DNA of 64,000 bases from an uncultured Mediterranea sp. (GCA_945641355.1 CALZEQ010000005.1:33123-97122), one strand, 5' to 3'; positions 16,009 through 25,353 are shown, counted from the stretch's first letter. Numbers and translations: made by a program. Notes: a model not told the origin generated them from the sequence alone.

Positions 16009-16953
16009 ATGGATAAAGATATATTATACCGCATGTTTGAAGGCATCGCTTCTGTAGATGAACTGAAAGCTATCAAACATTGGACAGAATCTTCTGAAGA
16101 GAATGAGAAGCAGCTGCATAAGGAACGCAAGCTGTTTGATGCCATGCTGCTGACCGCATCCGCAAAGGATGAGGGAAGCCGGACAAAAGCAACGGACACC
16201 CGACACAGGATGCCGGAATGGTTGAAGATAGCTGCAACAGTGGTCGTGACCGTCTGCATCACCTCGCTGTGCTTCTTCTGGAGTCGCCGTTCGGATGCGG
16301 AGCAGCTTGCCATGCATACCATCAGCGTGCCTGCCGGACAGAGAGCCCATCTGCAGATGCCAGATGGCACTGCCGTGTGGTTGAATGCAGGCAGCCGGAT
16401 GCGTTACCCGCTCTCATTTATGGGCAAGGCCCGAGAGATTACGCTGGATGGTGAGGCCTACTTCGAGGTGCAGCACGACGACCGCATTCCCTTCATAGTC
16501 CATACCAAGGAGATGGACATTCAAGTATTGGGTACCACCTTCAACGTAGAAGCCTATACCGACAGAAATCTGTTCAGGACATCGCTGCTGGAAGGGAAAG
16601 TGAAGGTATCATCCCCTTCGGAGGATAAAGAAAGTGTAACCCTTGCCCCCAACCAGAAGATAGCCCTGCAGGAGGGACATTGGATTATATCGGAAATTGA
16701 CGACCCCCAAGTGTTTCGTTGGCGCGAAGGACTATATTGCTTCAGGCAGAAGCGGTTTGCAGACATCCTGAAGGATTTGGAACGATACTACGACCTGCAG
16801 ATTCGTCTGGAAAAGTCTGACATCGCCGACGTGGAGCTGACCGGCAAGTTCCGCATTGCCGACGGATGGGACTACGCACTGCAGATTCTGCAATATGACG
16901 TGTCGTTTACATACGTCCGTTCAAAAGAAGATAATATTATCTATATAAAGTAA
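16009..16953 (+). CDS. FecR-family anti-sigma factor
   Basis: 314 residues. A cytoplasmic sigma-binding head (DILYRMFEGIASVDELKAIKHW), one transmembrane helix (WLKIAATVVVTVCITSLCFFW, about residues 66-88), then the periplasmic FecR domain (TISVPAGQRAHLQMPDGTAVWLNAGSRMRY, REITLDGEAYFEV, FIVHTKEMDIQVLGTTFNVEAY) and a C-terminal DUF4974 segment (FADILKDLERYYDLQI). ATG 16009 is preferred over an in-frame ATG 24 bp upstream because AAGAAGGTG lies just ahead of it. It should relay the SusC STN signal across the inner membrane to the sigma factor encoded 68 bp upstream. Confidence 0.93.
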   Translation: MDKDILYRMFEGIASVDELKAIKHWTESSEENEKQLHKERKLFDAMLLTASAKDEGSRTKATDTRHRMPEWLKIAATVVVTVCITSLCFFWSRRSDAEQLAMHTISVPAGQRAHLQMPDGTAVWLNAGSRMRYPLSFMGKAREITLDGEAYFEVQHDDRIPFIVHTKEMDIQVLGTTFNVEAYTDRNLFRTSLLEGKVKVSSPSEDKESVTLAPNQKIALQEGHWIISEIDDPQVFRWREGLYCFRQKRFADILKDLERYYDLQIRLEKSDIADVELTGKFRIADGWDYALQILQYDVSFTYVRSKEDNIIYIK

Positions 16954-17020
16954 ACTGAGTTCTAACTTAAATTGTATTTGCCCATGAAGAAGCACCTAAC
17001 AAACTGATGAACAAAAGAAT

Positions 17021-17050
17021 GGCCAACAGGAAGGCCCATTCCTATTGGCC
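17021..17050 (+). promoter_or_regulatory. Hairpin in the FecR-susC spacer
   Basis: GGCCAACAGGAA (17021-17032) pairs with TTCCTATTGGCC (17039-17050) with one internal mismatch around a 6-nt loop. It sits 51 bp before the susC start. No T-run follows, so processing, mRNA stability or an RNA-binding site is more likely than termination. No perfect TAnnTTTG box is present here. Confidence 0.5.
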
Positions 17051-17101
17051 GGAGAAACTAACACAATTCAAAAATCGTATTAATTAACTATTTGCAAAGA
17101 T

Positions 17102-20100
17102 ATGAAAAACATTCCTTTGCCGGATTCATATTGTCTGAAAATCTCGGCAGCTAAAGTAATTTTTAAGAATCTGAGGATGTGGGGATTCATATGTATTCTT
17201 TTCTCTGCAATGAACGCCGCTTCTCAAAACGCTAAAGTAACGATACATAAACGCAATGTCCCACTGGAAGAGATACTGGAGGCCATAGAGTCGCAGACCG
17301 ATTACCTGTTCATCTATAAAAAGGATGTGGACGTAAAGGTCATGCGCAGTATGGATGTGAATGCAGCACCGGTTTCCTCGGTGATGGAACTCCTGCTGGA
17401 TGGCCAATCGGTAGACTACCGCTACGAGGGGAATCACATTATCCTGACCCAACGGTCCAACCTCCACACAGAAGCGAAAGCAGGCATACGTGGAGTGGTG
17501 ACGGATGCGGCAGGCAATCCGCTGATAGGCGTCACGGTGCGCCTGAAAAGTGAGCCGAGAGGCACAACGACAGATGTGGACGGGCGGTTCCAGCTGATTG
17601 CCAAACAAGGAGACATCCTGATTGTCAGCTACATCGGATATGTGACACAGGAGGTTAAGGTAGGCAAGGCTGCACCGCTGCACATCTCATTGGCAGAGGA
17701 TATTGCCCTGCTGGATGAGGTCGTCGTAATCGGCTATGGCTCTGTATCGAAGAAAGAGCTGACCAGTGCCGTATCACACATCTCTGGAAAAGACATGCTG
17801 AAAATAGGGAACGGCAATCCCGCCATGCAGATTCAAGGCAAAGTGGCCGGCGTAAATATCGACAATACCGCATCGGCCGACCCTAACGGTTCGACCAACA
17901 TTCAGATTCGCGGTGTCGGTTCGCGATCGGCCGGCTTGGGACCGCTGGTCGTCATCGACGGTGTACCGGGAGGCAGTCTGGACAATGTCAACGAGAACGA
18001 TGTGGAGTCCATCGACATCCTGAAGGATGGTGCGGCATCTGCCATTTATGGCACGCGCGGCTCCAACGGAGTGATTGTCATCACGACCAAAAAAGGTCAG
18101 GCTGACGGCAACGTGCATACCTCCTATTCCGGCTTTCTCAACATCGCCACCCCGATTACCGAACTGGAAGTACTGAGCGCAGATGAGTTCAGGAAATACA
18201 AGAGAGGGGATGATTACGGTGCAGACACGAACTGGTTTGACGAGATTACCAAGACGGGCATTTCGCATAGCCATACCCTCCAGATATCCGGCGGCAACAG
18301 CAAAAACAGCTACAAAGGAACCATTGATGTGAAGAACAGTGAAGGTATAGACCTCCGTTCGGACAAGAAGGAAGTAGGCGCACGCCTTACGCTGAACCAT
18401 ACAGCCAAGAACGAGCTATACAACATTGTCGTAAACGTGGCTCCACGCACGGTGAAGTACAACGACTCCGACTACAGCGTATTCTGGACAGCCCTGATGG
18501 TAAATCCGACCATTCCTGTCAAGAATCCGGACGATCCCTCGAAATACTACAAGCTGACGGGATGGGATACATACAATCCGGTAGAGACACTTCGTCTGGA
18601 CGAGAGTGGAGGCGAAAAGAAACTGTTGAACTGGGACGGCACCTTCAAACTGAACCTTCTGCCTCTTTTGGGCAAGGGAAAGTCGCATTACCTCACCACC
18701 CAAATCATGATAGCCCAGCAAATCATTGACACGGATGCTTTCTTCTTCCGTCCGTCGGTCTCTACCCATGCCGAACAGAACGGATTTAAGGGTGAGGCAA
18801 GCAGAAGCTACAGCAAGAGCAAGCAGGAGACGCTGGAATGGTTGTTCAATTACATGTTCGAGAAGAACCAGCATCAGCTGAAAGTGATGGGAGGATATTC
18901 CTACCAATACTTCGTAAATTCCGGATTCAACGCACAGAACAAGGATTTCGCTTCCGACCTTCTGAGCTACAACAATCTGGGCGCAGGTACGTACAACAGC
19001 GCAGCTATCGGCCGTCTGGGAATGGGCTCCTACAAAAACGACTCAAAGCTGATTGCCTTTTTCGGACGTATCAGTTACAATTGGGCCAACAAGTATTTTG
19101 CGACATTCTCTTTACGGCACGAAGGTTCGTCCAAATTCGGTACGAACAACAAATGGGGTTCCTTCCCCGCCGTATCAGCAGGTTGGCGCATCAGCGAGGA
19201 GCGATTCCTGAAGGAGGTTAACTGGCTGGACGACCTGAAGATAAGAGGCGACTACGGTGTAACCGGCAATCAGGACTTCAGCAGCTATATGTCGCTGAGC
19301 ACAATGGCAAGCTATGACCTGAATTACTACAAAGGACAGTACATCACAGGATGGTCTTTCTCTAACAACCCCAATGCAAGCCTGAAATGGGAAAAAGGCA
19401 AGAACTGGAATGTAGGCATTGACTTCAGCCTGTTCGGCTACCGTTTGAATGGTAGCGTGAACTACTACTCCAGAAAGCAATCCGATCTATTGGGCACGTA
19501 TGCCGTTCCGCTTCCTCCCAACGGGGCACCGACCACTTTTGTCAATGTAGGCACCATGAAGAATACGGGCGTGGAGATTGACCTGAACTGGAACGCGGTG
19601 AAAAGCAAGGATTTCGATTATTCATTGGGATTAGTCGGATCTACTTCAAGCAACTGCTTCATTTCGTTCTCCGACCAGACCTATTCTGGCAACTCCTATT
19701 ATTGGATGAGTTCATTCCCCAGTTATCCAGGTAATCCCGGTGCCTTGCAGCGTATCGAAGAGGGAGAACGCATCGGTAACTTCTACACGTTCAAGTATGC
19801 AGGAGTCAGCGAAGAGGGACGCTGGCTGATTTACAACCGTGCAGGAGACATCATCCCTATCGAGCAGGGAACAGACGAAGACAAACGTGTCGTGGGGAAC
19901 GGTCTGCCCAAGTTCACGATGTCGATGAGCCATTCGTTCCGTTACAAGGATATAGACCTCTCGCTGTTCTTCCGCGGCAACTTCGGTTTCCAGATATATG
20001 ACGCTCACAACATGTACTACGGCCTCTCCTCTGCCGCACCTAATACGAATGTACTCAAAACGGCCTATTCAGAGAACAAGGAGGTAGTACAGGGAACCAA

Positions 20101-20371
20101 TGTACACAGCAGTTACTTCGTGCATGACGGCGACTTCCTAAAGTTAGATGTAGCGACGTTGGGATACAATCTCAAGCTTCATTCCAAATGGATTGAGAGA
20201 GCACGCATCTATATGACTGCCCGTAACCTGTTTACATTGAGGGGCTACCACAATGGATTGGATGTCGACTCGTACGCCGTGAACGGAATGCAGCCGGGTG
20301 TTCCTACCAACAAGACCAGCTATTATCCTTCATCACGTCAGTATTTATTTGGTATTGAAGTTAATTTTTAA
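17102..20371 (+). CDS. susC-like: SusC-like TonB-dependent receptor with STN signalling domain
   Basis: 1089 residues. After a signal segment (about 27-41) comes an STN domain (about 45-117: VTIHKRNVPLEEILEAIESQ), a CarboxypepD_reg-like domain (about 128-200: GIRGVVTDAAGNPLIGVTV), a TonB-box-like LDEVVVIGYG (204-213), the plug (GVNIDNTASADPNGSTNIQIRG, VVIDGVPGG, DILKDGAASAIYGTRG) and a C-terminal barrel ending in FGIEVNF. It imports glycan oligosaccharides across the outer membrane with the SusD lipoprotein encoded 12 bp downstream. The STN domain is the part that contacts FecR, consistent with the upstream sigma/anti-sigma pair. Confidence 0.95.
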   Translation: MKNIPLPDSYCLKISAAKVIFKNLRMWGFICILFSAMNAASQNAKVTIHKRNVPLEEILEAIESQTDYLFIYKKDVDVKVMRSMDVNAAPVSSVMELLLDGQSVDYRYEGNHIILTQRSNLHTEAKAGIRGVVTDAAGNPLIGVTVRLKSEPRGTTTDVDGRFQLIAKQGDILIVSYIGYVTQEVKVGKAAPLHISLAEDIALLDEVVVIGYGSVSKKELTSAVSHISGKDMLKIGNGNPAMQIQGKVAGVNIDNTASADPNGSTNIQIRGVGSRSAGLGPLVVIDGVPGGSLDNVNENDVESIDILKDGAASAIYGTRGSNGVIVITTKKGQADGNVHTSYSGFLNIATPITELEVLSADEFRKYKRGDDYGADTNWFDEITKTGISHSHTLQISGGNSKNSYKGTIDVKNSEGIDLRSDKKEVGARLTLNHTAKNELYNIVVNVAPRTVKYNDSDYSVFWTALMVNPTIPVKNPDDPSKYYKLTGWDTYNPVETLRLDESGGEKKLLNWDGTFKLNLLPLLGKGKSHYLTTQIMIAQQIIDTDAFFFRPSVSTHAEQNGFKGEASRSYSKSKQETLEWLFNYMFEKNQHQLKVMGGYSYQYFVNSGFNAQNKDFASDLLSYNNLGAGTYNSAAIGRLGMGSYKNDSKLIAFFGRISYNWANKYFATFSLRHEGSSKFGTNNKWGSFPAVSAGWRISEERFLKEVNWLDDLKIRGDYGVTGNQDFSSYMSLSTMASYDLNYYKGQYITGWSFSNNPNASLKWEKGKNWNVGIDFSLFGYRLNGSVNYYSRKQSDLLGTYAVPLPPNGAPTTFVNVGTMKNTGVEIDLNWNAVKSKDFDYSLGLVGSTSSNCFISFSDQTYSGNSYYWMSSFPSYPGNPGALQRIEEGERIGNFYTFKYAGVSEEGRWLIYNRAGDIIPIEQGTDEDKRVVGNGLPKFTMSMSHSFRYKDIDLSLFFRGNFGFQIYDAHNMYYGLSSAAPNTNVLKTAYSENKEVVQGTNVHSSYFVHDGDFLKLDVATLGYNLKLHSKWIERARIYMTARNLFTLRGYHNGLDVDSYAVNGMQPGVPTNKTSYYPSSRQYLFGIEVNF

Positions 20372-20383
20372 TCAAAGGCTACC

Positions 20384-22129
20384 ATGAAGATAAAATTTGT
20401 AAAGTATATATTGGCAAGTCTCTCTGTCGTTACGACATTGGCTTGTACGGATTTGTCAGAAAACACGTATGACATCATTCCTCAAAATGAGTTCTATCAG
20501 ACAAAGGAGAATGTCCTTCAGAGTTTTGTCAGGCCTTTCGGCCATGCATATTGGTTGTGCTCACGGACTTCCTATCTCTTCGGCGAGCTGTCGGCCGACC
20601 ATTATATGACGGTCCAGCGCGAAGAGCACTGGTACAATGGAGGAGAATTCTTCCGATTGCATTACCACACCTGGACCATTGACGACTGGTATGTGAATGC
20701 CACATGGGAAGACATCTATCGGGGCATTGTGCAGTGCAACTCCGTCATAGCAGACCTGAAGCAACTGGATCCGATCCAGTTCGGATTTTCACAGCAAGAG
20801 TTCAACGATTTCATTGCCCAGCAGAGGGTGTTGCGGGCGTGGATGTATATGTCGCTGTTCGACCTGGTACACAACATCCCCATCGTAACAGACTACCCCT
20901 CCTCCGAACTGCCTGTGCAGTCATCGCCTAAAGAGACATTCCAGTTTTTGGAGAACGAGTTGAAAGAGGCGTTGCCCAATCTGTTTGTCAAGGAGGGGAA
21001 CGGTGGCAACGGCGTCAACCAGGGCTTATGGAACCAGGCCGGTGCCGCAGCTTTGCTGGCCCGCCTGTATATGAATGCCAGCTGGTGGATTGATGAGGAC
21101 ATGACCGCCCAGTGTGAAACCTATTGCGAAGACATCATCAATGGGAAATATGGACAATACGACATCGCCCAACGTTGGGATGCCCCATTCGACTGGAACA
21201 ATGACCAATGCGAAGAGATAATCTATGCCTTCCCTACCTCGTTCGGAGGGGCGCATTGGGGATACGACTACGAGCTGCACTGGCAGGTAGCTCCCTTCAT
21301 GTCAATGCCCTATTTCGGTTTTACCGACTGGGGCAGGTGCAATCCCAAATATGCCTTACAGCCGGGTCTGGACTTGAACGGTGAGGAATACGCATTTGAC
21401 AACGGGAAGCCCGTACGCAAGTTTATGAAATACCCCGATGACATCCGTCTGAAGAAATACCGCAATTTAGGCAATAGCACCCGGGAAGGCATGTTCCTCT
21501 ATGGCGACCTGCCCTATACCGAAGCCGACGGCACGGTGAAATACGTCCGTTCGGACAACGACGCTTACCAGCGGTACATTCGCGATCAGGTAGGAATCTT
21601 TCAAGATACAGACCCGCAAAGTCTCTCACCCAACCCATCCAGCGGAAAGGAGACACCGAAGTCGGCCATGGCTTATGGTGACCAGAACTCGGGATGGTGC
21701 CTGATAAAATACCCCATTTACCGCTCGGACGACATCGGAAAGATTGAAGCCGACTACGCCGTCATCCGTTTGGCCGAAATCTACTATTACCTGGCTGAAA
21801 TCAAGTTCAACAAAGGAGACAAGGCCGAAGCGGCCAGATTGCTGAACTACGTACGCAGGCGCTACTATCCCGAAGGCTCTACCAGCCTGTATAGTGAGGA
21901 TGGAAGCCAGCTTACCCGTCAGGAACTTCTGGATGAATGGGGACGCGAGTTTGTCGGCGAAGGCCAACGCCGCAGGGTACTTTGCCGTTTTGGCGTCTAC
22001 AACACGGGTACCTGGTGGGACAAAGAGCCCGATGCGGACAATCATACGATGTGGGTTCCCATCTCGCGTACCGCCTTGGGCGCCAATCCCAATCTCAAGC
22101 AGAACCCTGGATATCCTTCGCTGGATTGA
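20384..22129 (+). CDS. susD-like: SusD/RagB-family glycan-binding lipoprotein
   Basis: 581 residues with lipobox TTLAC (Cys21), so it is anchored on the outer-membrane surface. SusD-like TPR-rich fold: RTSYLFGELSADH, YRGIVQCNSVIADLKQL, LRAWMYMSLFDLVHNIPIVTD near the N terminus and the C-terminal RLAEIYYYLAEIKFNKGDKAEAARLLNYVR and LLDEWGREFVGEGQRR typical of the family. It caps the SusC barrel and selects the glycan. Followed by a strong terminator hairpin that separates it from the GH30 gene. Confidence 0.95.
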   Translation: MKIKFVKYILASLSVVTTLACTDLSENTYDIIPQNEFYQTKENVLQSFVRPFGHAYWLCSRTSYLFGELSADHYMTVQREEHWYNGGEFFRLHYHTWTIDDWYVNATWEDIYRGIVQCNSVIADLKQLDPIQFGFSQQEFNDFIAQQRVLRAWMYMSLFDLVHNIPIVTDYPSSELPVQSSPKETFQFLENELKEALPNLFVKEGNGGNGVNQGLWNQAGAAALLARLYMNASWWIDEDMTAQCETYCEDIINGKYGQYDIAQRWDAPFDWNNDQCEEIIYAFPTSFGGAHWGYDYELHWQVAPFMSMPYFGFTDWGRCNPKYALQPGLDLNGEEYAFDNGKPVRKFMKYPDDIRLKKYRNLGNSTREGMFLYGDLPYTEADGTVKYVRSDNDAYQRYIRDQVGIFQDTDPQSLSPNPSSGKETPKSAMAYGDQNSGWCLIKYPIYRSDDIGKIEADYAVIRLAEIYYYLAEIKFNKGDKAEAARLLNYVRRRYYPEGSTSLYSEDGSQLTRQELLDEWGREFVGEGQRRRVLCRFGVYNTGTWWDKEPDADNHTMWVPISRTALGANPNLKQNPGYPSLD

Positions 22130-22144
22130 CCGGTGATTGAAAAC

Positions 22145-22196
22145 GAAAGAAGTCAGAATGGCATCGGGTGTATGACACCTTTTTCTGACTTCTTTT
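22145..22196 (+). terminator. Terminator hairpin after susD
   Basis: GAAAGAAGTCAGAA (22145-22158) pairs with TTCTGACTTCTTTT (22183-22196), 13 of 14 bases, with an inner GGTGT/ACACC stem. The T-rich 3' arm serves as the run. It overlaps the -33 box of the GH30 promoter. Confidence 0.7.
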
Positions 22197-22227
22197 GTGA
22201 GAAAACAAAAGAAAACGAATATATTTG
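22194..22227 (+). promoter_or_regulatory. Promoter of the GH30 gene
   Basis: TTTG (22194-22197), 22 bp, TATATTTG (22220-22227), 24 bp ahead of ATG 22252. This indicates that the GH30 gene can be transcribed apart from susCD. Confidence 0.6.
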
Positions 22228-22251
22228 TAGCAACCAAATTTGAACAGACGT

Positions 22252-23766
22252 ATGACGAACCGAACGAAATCATTGCTTTGTACCGCCATGCTGTGGATGA
22301 CGGCATCGGTACTTCAGGCCCAAAGCGTGCGATGGATCAGCAGCACCGAAGGCCAAGTGTGGAAGGAGACGAAGGTGAAGATGCAGGCATCGGCACCGCA
22401 AACGCCCCTGCTGGAGGTGGAGGGCACCGAGCAAGGCACCCTGTTCCGCCACTGGGGAACGACCTTCAACGAACTGTGCTGGGACGCGCTGAGCGTGCTG
22501 TCGCGCAACGAACAGGACGAGATTCTATTCAACTTCTTCGACCCCCAAGGGGACCTGCGCTTTACCCGCGGACGCATCTCGCTGGGTGCCAACGACTATG
22601 CACGCTCGTGGTACAGCTGCGACGAGATGGAGGGCGACTTCGAGCTGCGCTATTTCAACATTGAGCGCGACAAGCAGGCCGTCATCCCCTACATACGTGC
22701 CGCACAGAAGTACAACCCGGACCTGACCTTCTGGATATCGCCCTGGTGCCCGCCCAGCTGGATGAAAATCAACGGTGACTACCCCGTGCTGAGCAGCCCC
22801 TACAACCGGCTGCCCGAGAAGATGAACTACCTGCTGTATGGCAGCAGCGACGCACAGACCGACCCCGACGAGATGAAGCTGACCGGCGAACGCGAAGGAG
22901 TCTTCCCCCGCCGGTTGGCCACCACGGACTTCATGATTCAGGACCCGCGCTACCTGCAGACGTATGCCAACTACTTCTGCCGCTTCATTGACGCATACGC
23001 CGGGCAGGGCATCCCCATTGATATGGTAATGTACCAAAACGAAGCCTACAGCTATACGCCCTACCCCGGCTGTGCCTGGACGGCAGCCGGCACCATCCGC
23101 TTCAACAAAGAGTATCTGGCCCCTACCCTGAAACGGCTCCATCCTGAAGTGAAACTCTACCTGGGCACCTTCAACACCAACCGAAAGGACCACGTGGAAA
23201 GCATTCTGGCCGACGAAGGGCTGAGGGAGGTCATCTGCGGCATGGGATTCCAATGGGAAGGACGGGAGATATTGCCCGCCATCCGCGCACAACATCCCGA
23301 GTGGGAGTACATCTCGTCGGAGAGCGAATGTGGCTGGGGCAGCTTCGACTGGCCTGCCGCCGAGCACACCTTCGAGCTGATGAACCACTATCTGGGGAAC
23401 GGCTGCTCGGAGTATAACTTCTGGAACGGCATTCTGGCCGACAAGGGAGAGAGTGCCTGGGGATGGAAGCAGAATGCACTGATTCACGTGGACAGCCAGT
23501 CACGTACCTTCACCTATACACCCGAATACTACGCCGTAAAGCACTATTCGCAAGCCATGGCCTCCGGATGCCATGTGCTGGCCTATGCGCCTGAACGGAA
23601 GGAGATGCGGATGCCCGTTCTGGTGGTGCGTACCACACAGGGCAAGCTGGCCGTCATGGCGGGCAACTTCGGCGACGCTGCACAGACACTGACACTGAAG
23701 CTGCAGGGCAGATACCTGTCGGTATCGCTGGCGGCTCACTCCATGAACACTTTCCTGATGCAGTGA
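22252..23766 (+). CDS. Glycoside hydrolase family 30 protein
   Basis: 504 residues with an SPI signal peptide (LLCTAMLWMTASVLQAQS). The (beta/alpha)8 core shows FRHWGTTFNELCWDAL, RGRISLGANDYARSWYS, WISPWCPPSWMK, the acid/base Glu264 in MVMYQNEAY and the probable nucleophile Glu357 in ISSESECGWG, followed by the beta-sandwich side domain. GH30 includes beta-1,6-glucanases, beta-glucosylceramidases and xylanases; the family is clear, the substrate is not. As the only hydrolase of this locus, it probably defines the target glycan. ATG 22252 is chosen over a TTG 12 bp upstream because the promoter leaves it an 18-20 nt leader. Confidence 0.9.
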   Translation: MTNRTKSLLCTAMLWMTASVLQAQSVRWISSTEGQVWKETKVKMQASAPQTPLLEVEGTEQGTLFRHWGTTFNELCWDALSVLSRNEQDEILFNFFDPQGDLRFTRGRISLGANDYARSWYSCDEMEGDFELRYFNIERDKQAVIPYIRAAQKYNPDLTFWISPWCPPSWMKINGDYPVLSSPYNRLPEKMNYLLYGSSDAQTDPDEMKLTGEREGVFPRRLATTDFMIQDPRYLQTYANYFCRFIDAYAGQGIPIDMVMYQNEAYSYTPYPGCAWTAAGTIRFNKEYLAPTLKRLHPEVKLYLGTFNTNRKDHVESILADEGLREVICGMGFQWEGREILPAIRAQHPEWEYISSESECGWGSFDWPAAEHTFELMNHYLGNGCSEYNFWNGILADKGESAWGWKQNALIHVDSQSRTFTYTPEYYAVKHYSQAMASGCHVLAYAPERKEMRMPVLVVRTTQGKLAVMAGNFGDAAQTLTLKLQGRYLSVSLAAHSMNTFLMQ

Positions 23767-23812
23767 TACATTAATGCGAAACGACGTTGGATGCACAAGT
23801 TCAACGTCTTAT

Positions 23813-23847
23813 AAACCCCGTGTCTGCGCCTTGCAAGCACGGGGTTT
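23813..23847 (+). terminator. Terminator-like hairpin after GH30
   Basis: AAACCCCGTG (23813-23822) and CACGGGGTTT (23838-23847) form a perfect 10-bp stem with a 15-nt loop, 47 bp past the stop. Confidence 0.65.
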
Positions 23848-23868
23848 CGTACAATTATATCCGGGGAA

Positions 23869-23972
23869 ATGTGATTTTTATAACCCAAAATAAACGGATA
23901 ATGTGAAAATCATAGGCAATTTATTAGGGGAAAATGTGAAATAATGGGCGTTTTATGGTGCGGATTATGTGA
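23869..23972. repeat. Four ATGTGA repeats phased at 32-33 bp
   Basis: ATGTGA occurs at 23869, 23901, 23934 and 23967, each in a GG-A-rich context (GGGGAAATGTGA, GGATAATGTGA, GGGGAAAATGTGA, GGATTATGTGA). The 32-33 bp spacing is three helical turns, putting all copies on one face of the DNA. They end just ahead of a TATATTTG -7 box (23980-23987) for the broken ATPase gene, so they look like cooperative binding sites or an array inherited with that gene. Confidence 0.6.
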
Positions 23973-24011
23973 AAACTGCTATATTTGCAGTTGAAACAAA
24001 AGGATTTAGTC

Positions 24012-25221
24012 ATGGACAGATTGCTTAAAAGGAAGATAGATGCTTATTTGATAGCATGGAAGAACAATCCCGACAGCAATCCTTAAAAACATCTCATTAC
24101 TCAATCCTGAACTGAAGTTTATACCGGGGGAAACTATCTTCTTCTTTGATGAACTGCAAGCCTGTCCTAACTGTGCTACTTCATTGAAGTTCTTCAAGCT
24201 CGATGGACGATTTGATGTCATCTGTTCCGGCTCATTGATGGGAATCAACTACAGGGAGATTGAATCCAATAGCGTCGGCTATAAGGAAGACTATGAAATG
24301 CACTCCATGGATTTCGAGGAGTTCCTTTGTGCGAAAGGATACGATGAGGGGTTTGTTGACGACCTTTACCAACACATGCGGCAAGTAAAGCCTTTGGCTG
24401 ATTTGCAGATGGATGTGCTTTTCGGGTTGTTCCGTGATTATGCCACTATCGGTGGTATGCCCGAGGTGGTGAACACGTACATCAAGAACAAGAACTTCAG
24501 TGGGACATTAGGCATACAGAGACAATTGCTCAAAGACTATGAAGAGGATATCACCAAATATGTAGAAGGCTTGGACAAGGCAAAGGTTAAAGCTGTATAC
24601 AATCACATCTCAACCTTCTTGGCCAAAGAAAACAAACGCTTCCAGATTACCAAGATTGCAAAGAATGCACGCAACAGAGATTATGTAGGTTGCGTAGAAT
24701 GGCTGGCCGATGCAGGAGTCATCAATGTCTGTTATTGTCTGAACCAACCGGAGCTCCCATTAAAAGGCAACTATGATCCGAAACTGTATAAGATTTATTA
24801 TAAGGATACCGGTCTGTTGATTGCGTCTCTCGATGAAGAAGCCCAAGAAGATTTGAGAGCCAACAAGAATCTTGGCACTTACAAGGGATCCGTTTATGAG
24901 AATATTGTAGGAGATATGCTTGTCAAGCAAGGCTATCGTCTTTATTATTACAGTTGCGACAAGCCTTCTCTTGAGATGGATTTCTTTGTGCGTGATGCAG
25001 ATTCCCTCATTCCTGTAGAAGTAAAAGCAAATGACAACGCCACTGCATCACTGAACAACCTACTAAAAGAAGACAAGTATCCCGATATAAAATATGGCAT
25101 CAAATTGGGACGTAAGAATATCGGCTTCAATGGCAAGTTCTATACCTTTCCTTACTTCCTGACCTTCTTGTTGAAGAAGTTTGTGCGGGATAAGAACAAA
25201 CATTCTGCCTACAACTTTTAA
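24012..25221 (+). pseudogene. AAA ATPase/DUF4143 gene, internally deleted and frameshifted
   Basis: ATG 24012 opens a normal family start (MDRLLKRKIDAYLIAWKNNP) that hits TAA at 24084-24086. From 24085 another frame continues with NISLLNPELKF, the Walker B region TIFFFDELQACP, GRFDVICSGSLMGINY and a full DUF4143 half with a PD-(D/E)XK-like end (EMDFFVRDADSLIPVEVKAND). In intact relatives about 55 residues, including the Walker A GxxxxGKT loop, lie between the two parts; here they are missing, so the gene is broken by an internal deletion with frame change. A TTG at 24184 would give a 345-residue product without a P-loop. Intact members have been discussed as nucleoid or toxin-antitoxin-like ATPases; function unclear. 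Confidence 0.8.
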
Positions 25222-25242
25222 TGGAACAGCCGTAAACATAGT

Positions 25243-25353
25243 ATGGAACAGTTGTTATCTCCTAATGAAACAGTTGTTATCTCCTAATGAAACAGTTGTT
25301 ATCTATAGGCGAAACAGTTGTTCCATATCCTATGCAACAGTTGTTCCATACCT
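25243..25353. repeat. Five tandem units of about 22 bp with AACAGTTGTT core
   Basis: Units start at 25243, 25265, 25287, 25309 and 25332; the first two are identical but for one base (ATGGAACAGTTGTTATCTCC versus ATGAAACAGTTGTTATCTCC), and the last two diverge to TTGTTCCATA. The core AACA-GT-TGTT is itself near-palindromic. Confidence 0.75.

Noticed and set aside
22240..22251. TTG start for GH30
   Set aside because: It would leave only a few bases of leader after the promoter; ATG 22252 begins a normal signal peptide.
25243..25353. Possible CRISPR array
   Set aside because: Units abut directly without unique spacers and diverge along the array; a tandem repeat.
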